Assembly: GCF_003350405.1 (NCBI RefSeq)
Contig: NZ_QQAW01000003.1
Location: forward strand, 186,001 to 250,000
Source of the DNA: Gluconacetobacter liquefaciens
GTDB taxonomy: Bacteria; Pseudomonadota; Alphaproteobacteria; Acetobacterales; Acetobacteraceae
DNA length: 64,000 nt
Direction: 5' to 3'
Below are positions 16,856 to 26,224 of the stretch, piece after piece (position 1 is the stretch's first letter; each line of letters starts with the position of its first letter). A program made the position numbers and the translations under genes. Below the pieces are notes generated by a model that ran no database searches, was not told where the DNA came from, and saw only the letters and a list, made by a program, of their open reading frames with translations.

Positions 16856-18631
16856 CTAATCCGCCACGATCGGGGCACAGGCCGCTTCGAGCCATGCGCG
16901 GGCGTCGGAAGCCAGTTGCGGCGCGACGAGATCAAAAACCCGTGCATGGTACGTGTCCAGCCAGGCGGTCTCTTCGCGGGTCAGCAATGACGGATCGATC
17001 AGTCGCCGGTCGAAGGGTGCCAGTGTCAGGGTTTCGAAGGCCAGGAAGTTCCGTCCGGCCTCGGCCAGGGTCGGGTGGACCAGCAGCAGGTTTTCCAGCC
17101 GGATGCCGAAGGCGCCCGGACGGTAGTAACCGGGCTCATCCGACAGGATCATGCCCGTCGCGACCGCTACGGGCCGGTGAACGGGCGAGATCGAGCATGG
17201 CCCCTCATGCACCGAGAGATAGCTGCCGATTCCATGGCCGGTGCCGTGATCGTAATCCAGTCCGTCCTGCCACAGCGCATAGCGCGCCAGGGCGTCCAGC
17301 GCGTGCCCTGTCGTGCCGACCGGGAAGCGGGCCCGCGCCAGGGCGATATGGCCCTTCAGTACGCGGGTGAAGGGGCCGCGCACGCTGTCGGGCCCTCGTT
17401 CCTTGCCGGTCCAGAGGGTGCGGGTGACGTCGGTGGTGCCGAAAGGATACTGGCCGCCGCTGTCGATCAGATAGACCTCGTCGGTGCCGATCGTCCGGGC
17501 GGTGTCCGGTGTAACCCGGTAATGGATCACCGCACCGTTAGGACCGGCGCCCGAAATGGCGGGGAAGCTTTCCTCGCGATAATCGGGGCAGAGGGCGCGG
17601 AAGGCATTCAGTCGGGTCGCGGCCTCCAGTTCATTCTGTCCGACGCCCTGCGTATCGACCCAGTGCAGGAAACGGCATAGTGCGATGCCGTCGATCAGGT
17701 GTGCGCGGCGCGCGCCTTCCTGTTCTACCGGGTTCTTGCAGGCGCGTGGCAGCGCGCAGGGGTCGGTGGCGCGGGCGATGGTGGCGCCGGTGGCTTCCAG
17801 CGTCTGGATGAACCAGACCGCCGTGCCGACCGGATCGACCCGTACCGTCTGTCCGGCCAGAGCCGTCAGCGCGGCGTCGAGGCCGGACGGCGGCACGATC
17901 CGGACCTGCGGGCCCAGCCAGTGGGCGGTATCGGGCGGCACGCGGGCCGGGTCGATGAACAGGTCGACCTGGGCGTCGGCATGCAGGATGGCGAAGGCCA
18001 GGCAGGCCGGTGTGTAGGGAACGTCGCTGCCGCGAATGTTCAGCAGCCACGCGACGGATGTGGGGTCGCCCACGATGGCCGCGTCCTGACCCTCGGCGCG
18101 CAGGACGGCCGCCATGCGGGCCCGCTTGTCGGCGCTGTCCTCGCCCGCGAAGGAAAGGGGATGGGACAGGCAGGGGGTGCCGGGCGCGGCCGGCTGGTCG
18201 GTCCAGATCCGGTCCACCGGGTTGGCCGCTAGCGGCACCATGTCCAGCCCGCGTGTCAGGAACGGTTGCAGGCCGGCCTCGCCGACCAGACGGGGATCGT
18301 AGCCGATCCGCAGGCCGCGCCCGCCCTGTGCCGCCAGCCATTCGGCCGGGGGCGTGTCGCGCATATGCAGGCGGGCCCAGGCAGTGCCGTCCACCTGCTG
18401 GTCCATCTGCGTGATGTAGCGCCCGTCGGAGAAGACGGCCGCCGGGCCATCGCGCAGCACCACCGCCATGCCGGCGCTGCCGGTAAAGCCGCTCAGCCAG
18501 GCCAGACGCTCGGCGTAGGGGGCGACATATTCGCCCAGATGCTCGTCGCCGCGCAGGAGAAGGAAGCCGTCGACATCCATTTCCTCCAGCACGCGGCGCA
18601 GCGCGGGGAGACGGGCTGAAATCTCGGGCAT
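16856..18631 (-). CDS. pepP: Xaa-Pro aminopeptidase (aminopeptidase P family, M24B)
   Basis: This 591-residue enzyme has two N-terminal creatinase-like domains and a C-terminal pita-bread domain. It releases N-terminal residues preceding proline. All five metal ligands are visible: the aspartates in YLIDSGGQYPFGTTDVTRT, the histidine in GTGHGIGSYLSVHEG, and the glutamates in LSDEPGYY and GIRLENLLLV. The length matches the long cytosolic APP1 type. The start MPEISARLPALR at 18631 was chosen because the upstream extension lacks coding character. It lies 65 bases after prmA on the same strand, probably in one unit with uvrD and prmA. Confidence 0.88.
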   Translation of the reverse strand: MPEISARLPALRRVLEEMDVDGFLLLRGDEHLGEYVAPYAERLAWLSGFTGSAGMAVVLRDGPAAVFSDGRYITQMDQQVDGTAWARLHMRDTPPAEWLAAQGGRGLRIGYDPRLVGEAGLQPFLTRGLDMVPLAANPVDRIWTDQPAAPGTPCLSHPLSFAGEDSADKRARMAAVLRAEGQDAAIVGDPTSVAWLLNIRGSDVPYTPACLAFAILHADAQVDLFIDPARVPPDTAHWLGPQVRIVPPSGLDAALTALAGQTVRVDPVGTAVWFIQTLEATGATIARATDPCALPRACKNPVEQEGARRAHLIDGIALCRFLHWVDTQGVGQNELEAATRLNAFRALCPDYREESFPAISGAGPNGAVIHYRVTPDTARTIGTDEVYLIDSGGQYPFGTTDVTRTLWTGKERGPDSVRGPFTRVLKGHIALARARFPVGTTGHALDALARYALWQDGLDYDHGTGHGIGSYLSVHEGPCSISPVHRPVAVATGMILSDEPGYYRPGAFGIRLENLLLVHPTLAEAGRNFLAFETLTLAPFDRRLIDPSLLTREETAWLDTYHARVFDLVAPQLASDARAWLEAACAPIVAD

Positions 18632-18696
18632 TTCCCTTGTCCTTTTACTTTGGAAGTGATTGATTCCGCTGGTTTCCGCCTGCGTTGCCTGAACTA

Positions 18697-19611
18697 TCAG
18701 GCGCCGGTTGCCCCATCGGGGCGGCGCAGCACGAGCGTGGACCAGTCGCCTTCGGTCAGGTGCCGTTCCAGGACCAGGCCCTGTCGCCGGTGGGCGGCCA
18801 CCACCATGCGGGCCTGGCTGTTGAGCAGGCCGGCCAGGATGGCGGTGCCGCCGGGAGCGAGATGGGCCGCCAGATCCTTGGCCATCAGGCAGAGTGGCCG
18901 GGCGAGGATATTGGCGAAGATCAGGTCGAACGGGGCGTGGCGCTTCAGGCCCGGCGTGCGCCAGCCATTGCCCAGCCGGGCGGCGACCAGTGTGGAGAGG
19001 CCGTTCAGCGCGGCATTCTGCTGCGTCGTGCGGACCGACCATGGGTCGATATCCACCGCCAGGACCGGGCGATGCAGGAGGGCGGCCGCCGCCATGGCCA
19101 GGATGCCCGAGCCGCAGCCCATGTCCAGAATCCGGCGCGGGCGGCGATGGGCGACCTGTTCGAGAGCGCGCAGGCAACCACGGGTCGAGCCGTGTTCGCC
19201 CGAGCCGAAGGCCATGCCGGCATCGAGCGTGATCGCGATGCGCCGTGACTGGGTGGGGCCTTCCAGGTGGGTGCCGCGCACCACGAAACGCTGGCCGACA
19301 TCCTGCTCGGGGAAGGATTCATAGGTGCGGGCGAGCCAGCCTTCGGCCTCGGTGCGTGTGCGTTCCAGTTCGGCCGCATGGCCGCTGACGGCGGCGGCGA
19401 GGGCCAGGGCGGCCGTCAGTTCGGCTTCGCCGTAACCGAGGTCACGCACGCCTTCGACCCGCCACAGGATCTGCGTATCGTCCACCTCGAAGATGCCGAT
19501 GGTGGAGCAGACGACCGAAAGGGCATCCTCGTACGCCATGACGGCATCGGCGGGGACGGTGACGGCGATGGTTTCGAGTTCCGTCGCGTGGCGACGGGTC
19601 AGACTTGTCAT
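18697..19611 (-). CDS. prmA: Ribosomal protein L11 methyltransferase
   Basis: This 304-residue S-adenosylmethionine-dependent methyltransferase modifies ribosomal protein L11. The SAM-binding motif ILDMGCGSGILAMAAA and the following AVDIDPWSV acidic loop are intact, as is the NILARPLCLMA catalytic-region motif (NIxA type). The N-terminal substrate-recognition domain occupies roughly the first 110 residues. Its ATG overlaps the helicase stop by 4 bases (ATGA), so translation is coupled to uvrD/pcrA. Confidence 0.9.
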   Translation of the reverse strand: MTSLTRRHATELETIAVTVPADAVMAYEDALSVVCSTIGIFEVDDTQILWRVEGVRDLGYGEAELTAALALAAAVSGHAAELERTRTEAEGWLARTYESFPEQDVGQRFVVRGTHLEGPTQSRRIAITLDAGMAFGSGEHGSTRGCLRALEQVAHRRPRRILDMGCGSGILAMAAAALLHRPVLAVDIDPWSVRTTQQNAALNGLSTLVAARLGNGWRTPGLKRHAPFDLIFANILARPLCLMAKDLAAHLAPGGTAILAGLLNSQARMVVAAHRRQGLVLERHLTEGDWSTLVLRRPDGATGA

Positions 19612-21875
19612 GGTGCTTTCTCGACAAAACTGTCCAGGAGACGTTTCGGTCCGGCCTTGTCGAAGGCGACTTCCAGCCGGTTGCCCTCGACGGACGACAC
19701 CGTTCCGTATCCGAATTTCTGATGAAAAACCCGCGTTCCCACCGCCATTGCGGCCTTGGCGGAGGAGGTGGTCGCATCGCCCGCCGCGTCGGCCGCGCGG
19801 GGGCGGCGTGCGGTGATGGGGAAGGCGCTGGAGAAGGCGGGGGCCTGGCCGAAGCTGCGGCTGCGCGCCTGGCTGGCGGCGCCGGTGGTGGTGACGTATT
19901 CGTCGGGCAGTTCCTCGATGAAGCGGCTGGGGATGGCCGATTGCCAGTTGCCGTATATGCGGCGGCTGGCGGCGTGGCTGATGATGGCCCGGTGCCGTGC
20001 CCGCGTGATGCCGACATAGGCGAGGCGCCGTTCTTCCTCCAGCCCTTTCAGGCCGCCTTCGTCGAGCGTGCGCTGCGAGGGGAAGACCCCTTCCTCCCAG
20101 CCCGGCAGGAAGACCGTGTCGAATTCCAGCCCCTTCGCGCCATGCAGGGTCATGATGCTGAGGCGTTCGGTGCCGGCGCTTTCCTCGTTTTCCATCACCA
20201 GGGCGACGTGTTCGAGGAAATGGCCCAGGCTTTCGAAATCGGCCAGAGCGCGCACCAGTTCCTTCAGGTTGTCCAGCCGGCCCGGCGCCTCGACCGAGGT
20301 GTCGGCCTTCCACATGTCGATATAGCCGCTTTCTTCCAGCAGCCTGTCGATGACCACCACATGGCCCTCGCGCGGCAGGTCTTCGCGGCCCTGTTGCAGG
20401 GTGTTCAGCAGGGCGGCCAGGCTGTCGCGGGCCTTTCCCTTGATCTCGCCGCGTTCGAGCATGCCGCCGATCGCCGCCGTCAGCGGCATGCCGCCGTCGC
20501 GGGCGGCCTGGTGGAATTTCTGCATCGCGACGGCACCGATGCCGCGCCGGGGGACGTTGACGATGCGTTCGAACGCGAGATCGTCCGCCGGCTGGTTCAG
20601 CACCCGCATATAGGCCAGCGCGTCGCGGATTTCCGCGCGTTCGTAGAAGCGCAGGCCACCGACGACACGGTAGGGCAGGCCGATTGCGATCAGCCGTTCC
20701 TCGAACGCGCGGGTCTGGAAGCCGGCGCGCACCAGGATGGCGATTTCGGACATGCGGTGGCCGCCGGCGCGCAGGCGTTCGACCTCCTCGCCGACCAGCC
20801 GGGCTTCGTCGTCCGAATCCCAGACCGAGGCTACGCGCACCTTGTCGCCTGATGCATCCTCGCGGCCGGGGCGCAGGGTCTTGCCCAGCCTGCCGTCATT
20901 ATGCGCGATCAGGCCGGAGGCGGCGCCGAGGATCTGGGCGGTGGAGCGGTAGTTGCGCTCCAGCCGGACGATGGCGGCACCGGGGAAATCGCGCTCGAAA
21001 CGTAGGATGTTTTCCACTTCCGCGCCGCGCCAGGAATAGATCGACTGGTCGTCGTCGCCGACGCAGCAGATATTGGCCTGCTGGCCCTCGCGCTGGGCCA
21101 GCAAGCGCAGCCACAGATACTGGATGGTGTTGGTGTCCTGGTATTCGTCGACCAGGATATAGCGGAACAGCCGATGATACTGGGCCAGCACGTCGGGCCT
21201 GGTGCGCAGGATTTCGGTGACGTGCAGCATCAGGTCGCCGAAATCGCAGGCGTTGAGCTGCACCAGCCGTGCCTGGTAGCTGGCGTAGATCGCCCGGCAC
21301 TGGCCGTTGGCGAAATCGCAGTCCTCGGCCGGAGTGACGCGCTCGGGCGTCAGGCCACGATCCTTCCAGCGCTGGATCACGCCCAGGATGCCCTGTGGGG
21401 GCCAGCGCTTGCTGTCGATGCGCAGCGGCTCGATCACCTGTTTGAGCAGGCGGAGCTGGTCGTCGGTGTCGAGGATGGTGAAGCCGGAACCAAGCCCGAC
21501 ATATTCGGCATGGCGGCGCAGCATGCGCGCGCACAGGGCATGGAAGGTGCCCAGCCACAGCCCTTCGACCGGTTCGCCCAGCAGGGTGCCGATCCGCTCG
21601 CGCATTTCGCGCGCCGCCTTGTTGGTGAAGGTGACGGCCAGGATCTGGTAGGGCCGCGCCCGGCCGGAGAGCAGGATATGGGCGAAGCGCGTGGTCAGGA
21701 CGCGCGTCTTGCCCGTTCCGGCGCCGGCAAGGACCAGAAGCGGGCCGTCGGTCGTCTCGATCGCCATCCGCTGTTCGGGATTGAGGCGCTGGAGATAATC
21801 CGGGGCATCGGGGGTGGGGGTTGGGGTCTGGTTCACGGTTTCGGTATAGGGCGTCGCGGGACTATGACCAAGCAT
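19608..21875 (-). CDS. UvrD/PcrA/Rep-family superfamily 1 DNA helicase
   Basis: This 3'-5' helicase of about 755 residues acts in nucleotide excision and mismatch repair and in clearing replication conflicts. Motifs in order are the Q-motif LNPEQRMAIE, Walker A GAGTGKT, DEYQDTN, GDDDQSIYSWRGAE, LERNYRST and LMTLHGAKGLEF. The C-terminus has the short SH3-like module GTRVFHQKFGYGTV found in PcrA/UvrD. The start is uncertain: ATG at 21875 is proposed, and a GTG at 21836 (giving VNQTPTP) is a good alternative. It is divergent from the radC-like gene with only about 60 bases between. Confidence 0.92.
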   Translation of the reverse strand: MLGHSPATPYTETVNQTPTPTPDAPDYLQRLNPEQRMAIETTDGPLLVLAGAGTGKTRVLTTRFAHILLSGRARPYQILAVTFTNKAAREMRERIGTLLGEPVEGLWLGTFHALCARMLRRHAEYVGLGSGFTILDTDDQLRLLKQVIEPLRIDSKRWPPQGILGVIQRWKDRGLTPERVTPAEDCDFANGQCRAIYASYQARLVQLNACDFGDLMLHVTEILRTRPDVLAQYHRLFRYILVDEYQDTNTIQYLWLRLLAQREGQQANICCVGDDDQSIYSWRGAEVENILRFERDFPGAAIVRLERNYRSTAQILGAASGLIAHNDGRLGKTLRPGREDASGDKVRVASVWDSDDEARLVGEEVERLRAGGHRMSEIAILVRAGFQTRAFEERLIAIGLPYRVVGGLRFYERAEIRDALAYMRVLNQPADDLAFERIVNVPRRGIGAVAMQKFHQAARDGGMPLTAAIGGMLERGEIKGKARDSLAALLNTLQQGREDLPREGHVVVIDRLLEESGYIDMWKADTSVEAPGRLDNLKELVRALADFESLGHFLEHVALVMENEESAGTERLSIMTLHGAKGLEFDTVFLPGWEEGVFPSQRTLDEGGLKGLEEERRLAYVGITRARHRAIISHAASRRIYGNWQSAIPSRFIEELPDEYVTTTGAASQARSRSFGQAPAFSSAFPITARRPRAADAAGDATTSSAKAAMAVGTRVFHQKFGYGTVSSVEGNRLEVAFDKAGPKRLLDSFVEKAP

Positions 21876-21935
21876 TGCGGATTGATTCCCGTGCCGGCGG
21901 ATGGCGTTCGGCGGTCGGGGGAGACGGGGAGCGTC

Positions 21936-22667
21936 ATGAGGCAGGCGGGCAGGGATGGCGGAAAGGGCGCGGGGCAGGCGGTCCCTTTCAAGGAAACCGG
22001 GCCGGCCGGGCACCGGGGGCGGATGCGTGCCCGGGTTCTGACATCGGGCGCCGCGTCGCTGGCGGATTACGAGATCGTGGAGATGCTGCTGTTCATCGGC
22101 GTGCCCCGGCGGGATACCAAGCCGCTGGCCAAGGCCTTGCTGAACCGATTCGGCAGTCTGGGCGCGCTGCTGTCGGCCTCGCCGGACGGGCTGCGGGAAG
22201 CTGGACTGTCGGAGCGGGCGGCGGCGGCGCTGGGGTTGCCGGCCGCCGTGGCCGACTGTCTGTCACGCCCCGATCCGCTGACGCGCACTCCGATGCGGGA
22301 CTGGGATGCGGTGCTGGCGTATTGCGACACCCGGTTGGCCGATGCGCCGCCCGGCCAGTTGCGGGTGCTCTTCCTCGACAGCATCAATCACATCATTGCC
22401 GATGAGGCGGTGGATGACGGCGGAGGCGGTGCGCCGGAACTGACCCAGCGCCATATTCTGCTGCGGGCGCTCGACCTGCACGCCACGGCGCTGGTCGGAA
22501 TCCGGATGGCGCCCGGCTGGCCGCCGCCGGTCGCGATGATCGAGGGAGACGCGGTGCTGATGCAGGCGATTTCCTACCACGCGCAGAACCTGTCCCTGAC
22601 GGTTCAGGACCATGTGTTCCTGCGGCGCGGCCAGTGGCTCAGTCTGCGTCAGCAGCGACGCCTGTAG
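21936..22667 (+). CDS. RadC-like protein lacking the JAMM metal site
   Basis: This 243-residue RadC/UPF0758 relative has an N-terminal helix-hairpin-helix-like region (ADYEIVEMLLFIGVPRRDTKPLAKALL) and the C-terminal domain fold LRVLFLDSINHIIADEAV. The zinc motif expected as H-x-H-x10-D near residue 188 reads RMAPGWPPPVAMIE, so both histidines and the aspartate are replaced. It is probably catalytically dead or has a purely structural or nucleic-acid-binding role. The paralogue at 23542 keeps the ligands. The start at 21936 is the first plausible ATG after the divergent helicase promoter. Confidence 0.82.
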   Translation: MRQAGRDGGKGAGQAVPFKETGPAGHRGRMRARVLTSGAASLADYEIVEMLLFIGVPRRDTKPLAKALLNRFGSLGALLSASPDGLREAGLSERAAAALGLPAAVADCLSRPDPLTRTPMRDWDAVLAYCDTRLADAPPGQLRVLFLDSINHIIADEAVDDGGGGAPELTQRHILLRALDLHATALVGIRMAPGWPPPVAMIEGDAVLMQAISYHAQNLSLTVQDHVFLRRGQWLSLRQQRRL

Positions 22668-22673
22668 GAGTCC

Positions 22674-22716
22674 GGCGGCCGATGCGCGTGCGGCGATCGG
22701 GGGCGCATCGGCCGCC
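22674..22716. terminator. Bidirectional hairpin between convergent genes
   Basis: GGCGGCCGATGCGC and GCGCATCGGCCGCC form a perfect 14-base stem with a 15-base loop. It lies between the converging radC-like and HAD-phosphatase stops, so it probably ends both transcripts. No strong T-run is present. Confidence 0.6.
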
Positions 22717-22729
22717 AGGTGTCGGAAAG

Positions 22730-23437
22730 TTACTTCGCCGCGGGGTGGATATGCGCGGCCGCCAGTTGGCCCCGGATCGCCGCCATCAGTTCGCCGGGAT
22801 CGGTGACCAGCGCGTCGGCACCGGCTTCGGTCAGTTCTTCCTCGCCGCCATAGCCCCACAGCACGCCAAGTCCCCTGATATGGTTGGCGTGGGCGCCGCT
22901 GATATCGAACCGGCGATCGCCGACCATGATGGCGCGGTTTCTGGCGATGTCGTGCTCTTCCAGCAGTTGGGCGATGAGTTCGGGTTTCTCCGCGCCGGTA
23001 TCGTCGGGCCGGGCACCGTAGAGCGCCGTGAAATAGGGGGTCAGTTCCCGCAATTCCAGGATGGCGCGGGCCAGGTGAACCGGCTTGGAGGTTGCCAGGA
23101 ACAGCCGGGCGCCGGAGGCCGTCACGGCCTCGATCACCTCGCGCATGCCTGGGAAGACCGGGCTGCGATGCATGCCGCGCCGCTCGTAATGATAGCGGTA
23201 GCGCCTTACGGCTTCCTCGGCCCTGTCGTCGCCGTAATGCGTGAGGACGCGGGCGACCAGATCGTGCAGGGGGGGGCCGACAACCCAGGTCAGGTCTTCC
23301 GCCGGATCGGGTTCATGGCCAAGATCGCGTATCGCGTCATGCAGGGAACTGATAATGCCGGCGCGGGAATCGATGATGGTACCGTCGAGATCGAGAAGAA
23401 CCGCGTCGCGATGATTGAGAGACGACAGAACATTCAT
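22730..23437 (-). CDS. HAD-superfamily phosphatase, phosphoglycolate phosphatase-like
   Basis: This 235-residue HAD hydrolase shows motif I LLDLDGTIID (catalytic Asp pair), motif II around FLATSKP, motif III lysine in GAEKPELIAQ and motif IV MVGDRRFDISGA. An alpha-helical cap lies between motifs I and II, as in Gph/pyrophosphatase PpaX-type enzymes. The substrate is not identifiable from motifs. The start MNVLSSLNHRD at 23437 was preferred over the in-frame 23482. It sits between two RadC paralogues and diverges from the second. Confidence 0.78.
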   Translation of the reverse strand: MNVLSSLNHRDAVLLDLDGTIIDSRAGIISSLHDAIRDLGHEPDPAEDLTWVVGPPLHDLVARVLTHYGDDRAEEAVRRYRYHYERRGMHRSPVFPGMREVIEAVTASGARLFLATSKPVHLARAILELRELTPYFTALYGARPDDTGAEKPELIAQLLEEHDIARNRAIMVGDRRFDISGAHANHIRGLGVLWGYGGEEELTEAGADALVTDPGELMAAIRGQLAAAHIHPAAK

Positions 23438-23541
23438 ACCGGCGATGGTCCTTTTGGCTCCATGAAGCTTCCTTATACCCAAGCTGCCGCTTCGCGGCCA
23501 TTGGCGGCTTCCCGTCCGGGTGGCCGGGGCCGCGGGATGGC

Positions 23542-24177
23542 ATGACCGCGCCTTCCGCCGATGCCGATGCCGATGACGTCGGGCTGCTGTCCGCGATCCT
23601 GACGCTGATCCTGCCTTCGGGAGGCGACCCTGCCGGGCTGGCGCGTGCCATGCTGACGCGATTCGGCACTGCCGGCGCGGTCTTCGCCGCCGATGCCGAC
23701 GAATTGTCGGCGGTGGTCGAGGGGCGGATTCAGGTGGTCGTCACGCTTCCTCTGCTGCGTGAGGCGGCGATCCGGTTGATGCGGACGCGTATCCGGCAGG
23801 GCAACCTGCTGGCGTCGCATGATGCGCTGATGGCTTATCTTCAGGCCGTCCTGGCGCGCGACACGCTGGAGCAGTTTCGCGTGCTGTTTCTGGACCGCAA
23901 TGCCCGGCTGATCGCCGATGAAGTCCTGGCGCAGGGCACGATCGACCAGACGCCGGTCTATCCGCGCGAGGTCATGCGCCGCGCCATCCGCCTGAAGGCG
24001 AGCGAACTGATCCTGGTTCATAACCATCCCGGCTGGAACCCGATGCCGTCGCGCGAGGACATCGCGATGACCCGGCGGCTGGAGCAGATCGCCACCGTGC
24101 TGGGCCTGACGGTGCGCGACCATGTCATCGTGGGCAATGGGGGAGCGACCAGTTTCCGGCAGGCGGGCCTACTGTGA
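23542..24177 (+). CDS. radC: RadC/UPF0758 family JAMM protein
   Basis: This 211-residue RadC protein carries the N-terminal UPF0758 helical region and the C-terminal JAMM-fold domain. FRVLFLDRNARLIADEVLAQGTIDQTPVYPREV precedes the metal site in split form, and the site reads HNHPGWNPMPSRED, with both histidines (near 159 and 161) and the aspartate kept. The usual HNHPSG serine is glycine. The family's function is poorly defined despite its name and is sometimes linked to DNA repair or mobile elements. A degenerate paralogue lies 1.6 kb upstream. It converges with the diguanylate cyclase gene, 28 bases away. Confidence 0.87.
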   Translation: MTAPSADADADDVGLLSAILTLILPSGGDPAGLARAMLTRFGTAGAVFAADADELSAVVEGRIQVVVTLPLLREAAIRLMRTRIRQGNLLASHDALMAYLQAVLARDTLEQFRVLFLDRNARLIADEVLAQGTIDQTPVYPREVMRRAIRLKASELILVHNHPGWNPMPSREDIAMTRRLEQIATVLGLTVRDHVIVGNGGATSFRQAGLL

Positions 24178-24205
24178 GAGGCAGCCTGCTGGCCGGGTGC
24201 GTGCT

Positions 24206-26014
24206 TCAGGTGCTGTTGGCGGTTTGCTCGGCGAGAGTATCTTCGGCGATCATCAGCCGGTTGCGGCCGCCCCTTTTGGCGACATAGAGCGCCTGGTCGG
24301 CGCGTTCGATCAGGGCCGCATGGTCCTCGTCGGGCTGGTGGCAGGCGATCCCCATGCTGATGGTGACGTGCAGGGTCGGGCCGGATGGGACCACGATGGA
24401 ATCCGACGAGACGGCGCGGACCAGGCGGCGCGCGAGGCTGATGGCCTGTTCCGGGTTCTGGTCCGTGATCAGGACCGCGAATTCCTCGCCGCCGATCCGG
24501 GCGACCATGTCGCCGTCGCGCACGGCGGCCAGGACCGTGGAGGCCACCCGCCGGAGCACGACGTCGCCGATCGGGTGACCGTAGCGGTCATTGACCAGCT
24601 TGAAATGATCCAGGTCGAAAATCGCGACCGCGATCTTCGCACCATGCTGCGCCATGCAGGCATGGAGAGCCTGGAAGAAGGCGCGCCGGTTGGGCAGGCC
24701 GGTCAGTTCGTCCGTATTGGCCGCGTGCTCGTTGGCTTCGGCGATCCGGCGGTTCTGTTCGTCCTGTGTGAACTGTTCGGTGACGTCGCGGATCAGCCCG
24801 CCATAGCCCAGATCTTCATCCAGGCGATGGGCCAGGATCTCAACATGCCGGATCGTGCCGTCGCGGCGGCAGATGCTGACGACCTGGCGCAGATCTTCCC
24901 GGTTGCCCGATACGAGTTCGGACAGTGCCCGGCTGAGGGGAGGGCGGTCCTCGGGGATGACGCTCTCCAGCATGTGCTGGCCTAGCCGGTATTCGACCGG
25001 CACGCCGAACAACTGCTCGGACGCAGGATTGAGGTAGCTCCAGCGGCCGAAAGCATCGACCCGGAACAGCACGTCGCCCACGCGATCGGCCAGATGGCGG
25101 AAATCGCGTAGCCGCCGTTCGGCCAGCGCGGCCTTCTGGTCGCGTTGGGCCAGTACCGCTCCCAGCGGCAAGGCGCAGAAGAAGATCGTCGCGAGGTCGA
25201 GCTGGAAAATATAGACCCTCAGCGAGTCCGGCCCATGAAAGGGCATCCGGGGACCGACGTCGGTGAAGATGAAATAGCTGCCGATCATGGCGATGATTGC
25301 GACGGCCAGCGCGGCGCCCTTGTCATACAGGTGGTAGGTGGCCAGGAGCAGCGGCGGCAGAAGCAGGAACTGGAACGGATAGTGGGCCTGACCATAGACC
25401 ACGATCGCCGCGCCGGCGACCAGCGCCATCAGGCCGCCGGCCACAAGCGATGACGGGGAATCGTGGTCCGGGTTGCCCTTGGTATCATAGGGGTTCAGGG
25501 CCAGCAGAACCGGAACCGTGATCAGTACGCCGGGCAGGTGGGCCATCGTCCAGGCCGTCGCACCACCCAGCCAGCCGCGCCCTTCGCTGAAATACAGGGC
25601 TTCTGCCGCGACGGCCGCCGAGCATATGACGGCCATTGCCGTCACAAGGGCGAACCGGAATGCCCATCCGGGATGTTCGAAAAAATCGGAGATCGGGCTG
25701 AAACGGCGGGCCAGAAAAACGGCGAGCAGGATTTCGACCAGATTGGCGCCTGCAAAGCCGACGCTGGTGACCCAGGGGCGGTGGTCACCCAGATTGACCA
25801 GCGTGGACAGGACCAGCAGTAGCGGCGGAAACAGCCGCCAGTCGAAATTGCGCATGCACAGGGCCGAAGCGACCAGGATCGCGTTGGCCGGCCAGATCAT
25901 TGCGGAACTGCCGCCATGGCGGGTCCATCCCACGCTGGCAATGGCGACGAGGCACCATACCGCGCAGGTCAATATCGTCGACAGACTGTTCCGACCCGCC
26001 AGGATTGCTATCAT
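24206..26014 (-). CDS. MASE1-PAS-GGDEF diguanylate cyclase
   Basis: This membrane-bound enzyme of about 602 residues is predicted to make cyclic-di-GMP. Residues 1-300 form a multi-helix MASE1-like sensory domain with many hydrophobic segments. A PAS domain follows (about 315-425; RVDAFGRWSYLNPASEQLFG, ending GGLIRDVTEQF), then a GGDEF domain beginning TDELTGLPNRRAFF. The active-site loop is RIGGEEFAVLI near residue 507, an active GGEEF form. No RxxD inhibitory site is obvious just before it, where the sequence reads VRDGDMVA. The ATG at 26014 is chosen over an upstream TTG at 26047. No EAL domain or c-di-GMP effector is nearby. Confidence 0.9.
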   Translation of the reverse strand: MIAILAGRNSLSTILTCAVWCLVAIASVGWTRHGGSSAMIWPANAILVASALCMRNFDWRLFPPLLLVLSTLVNLGDHRPWVTSVGFAGANLVEILLAVFLARRFSPISDFFEHPGWAFRFALVTAMAVICSAAVAAEALYFSEGRGWLGGATAWTMAHLPGVLITVPVLLALNPYDTKGNPDHDSPSSLVAGGLMALVAGAAIVVYGQAHYPFQFLLLPPLLLATYHLYDKGAALAVAIIAMIGSYFIFTDVGPRMPFHGPDSLRVYIFQLDLATIFFCALPLGAVLAQRDQKAALAERRLRDFRHLADRVGDVLFRVDAFGRWSYLNPASEQLFGVPVEYRLGQHMLESVIPEDRPPLSRALSELVSGNREDLRQVVSICRRDGTIRHVEILAHRLDEDLGYGGLIRDVTEQFTQDEQNRRIAEANEHAANTDELTGLPNRRAFFQALHACMAQHGAKIAVAIFDLDHFKLVNDRYGHPIGDVVLRRVASTVLAAVRDGDMVARIGGEEFAVLITDQNPEQAISLARRLVRAVSSDSIVVPSGPTLHVTISMGIACHQPDEDHAALIERADQALYVAKRGGRNRLMIAEDTLAEQTANST

Positions 26015-26224
26015 ACTGCGTGGCTCGTCCTTATTACCCGATGCCAATTATCATCAATTGCCGACTTCGGGACAGCGGGCTTGTTATATCAATTGCGACA
26101 GAACGCGGTCTGCATGGGTTCATTGCTGTGTGTTCCGGTTCTCGCGGCCCGATGGGCGCTGCATTGATCAGCCGCCGCATCCGCCCTTCCTGGAACAGGT
26201 GAAGATTCTCGTAAAAACAATAAA

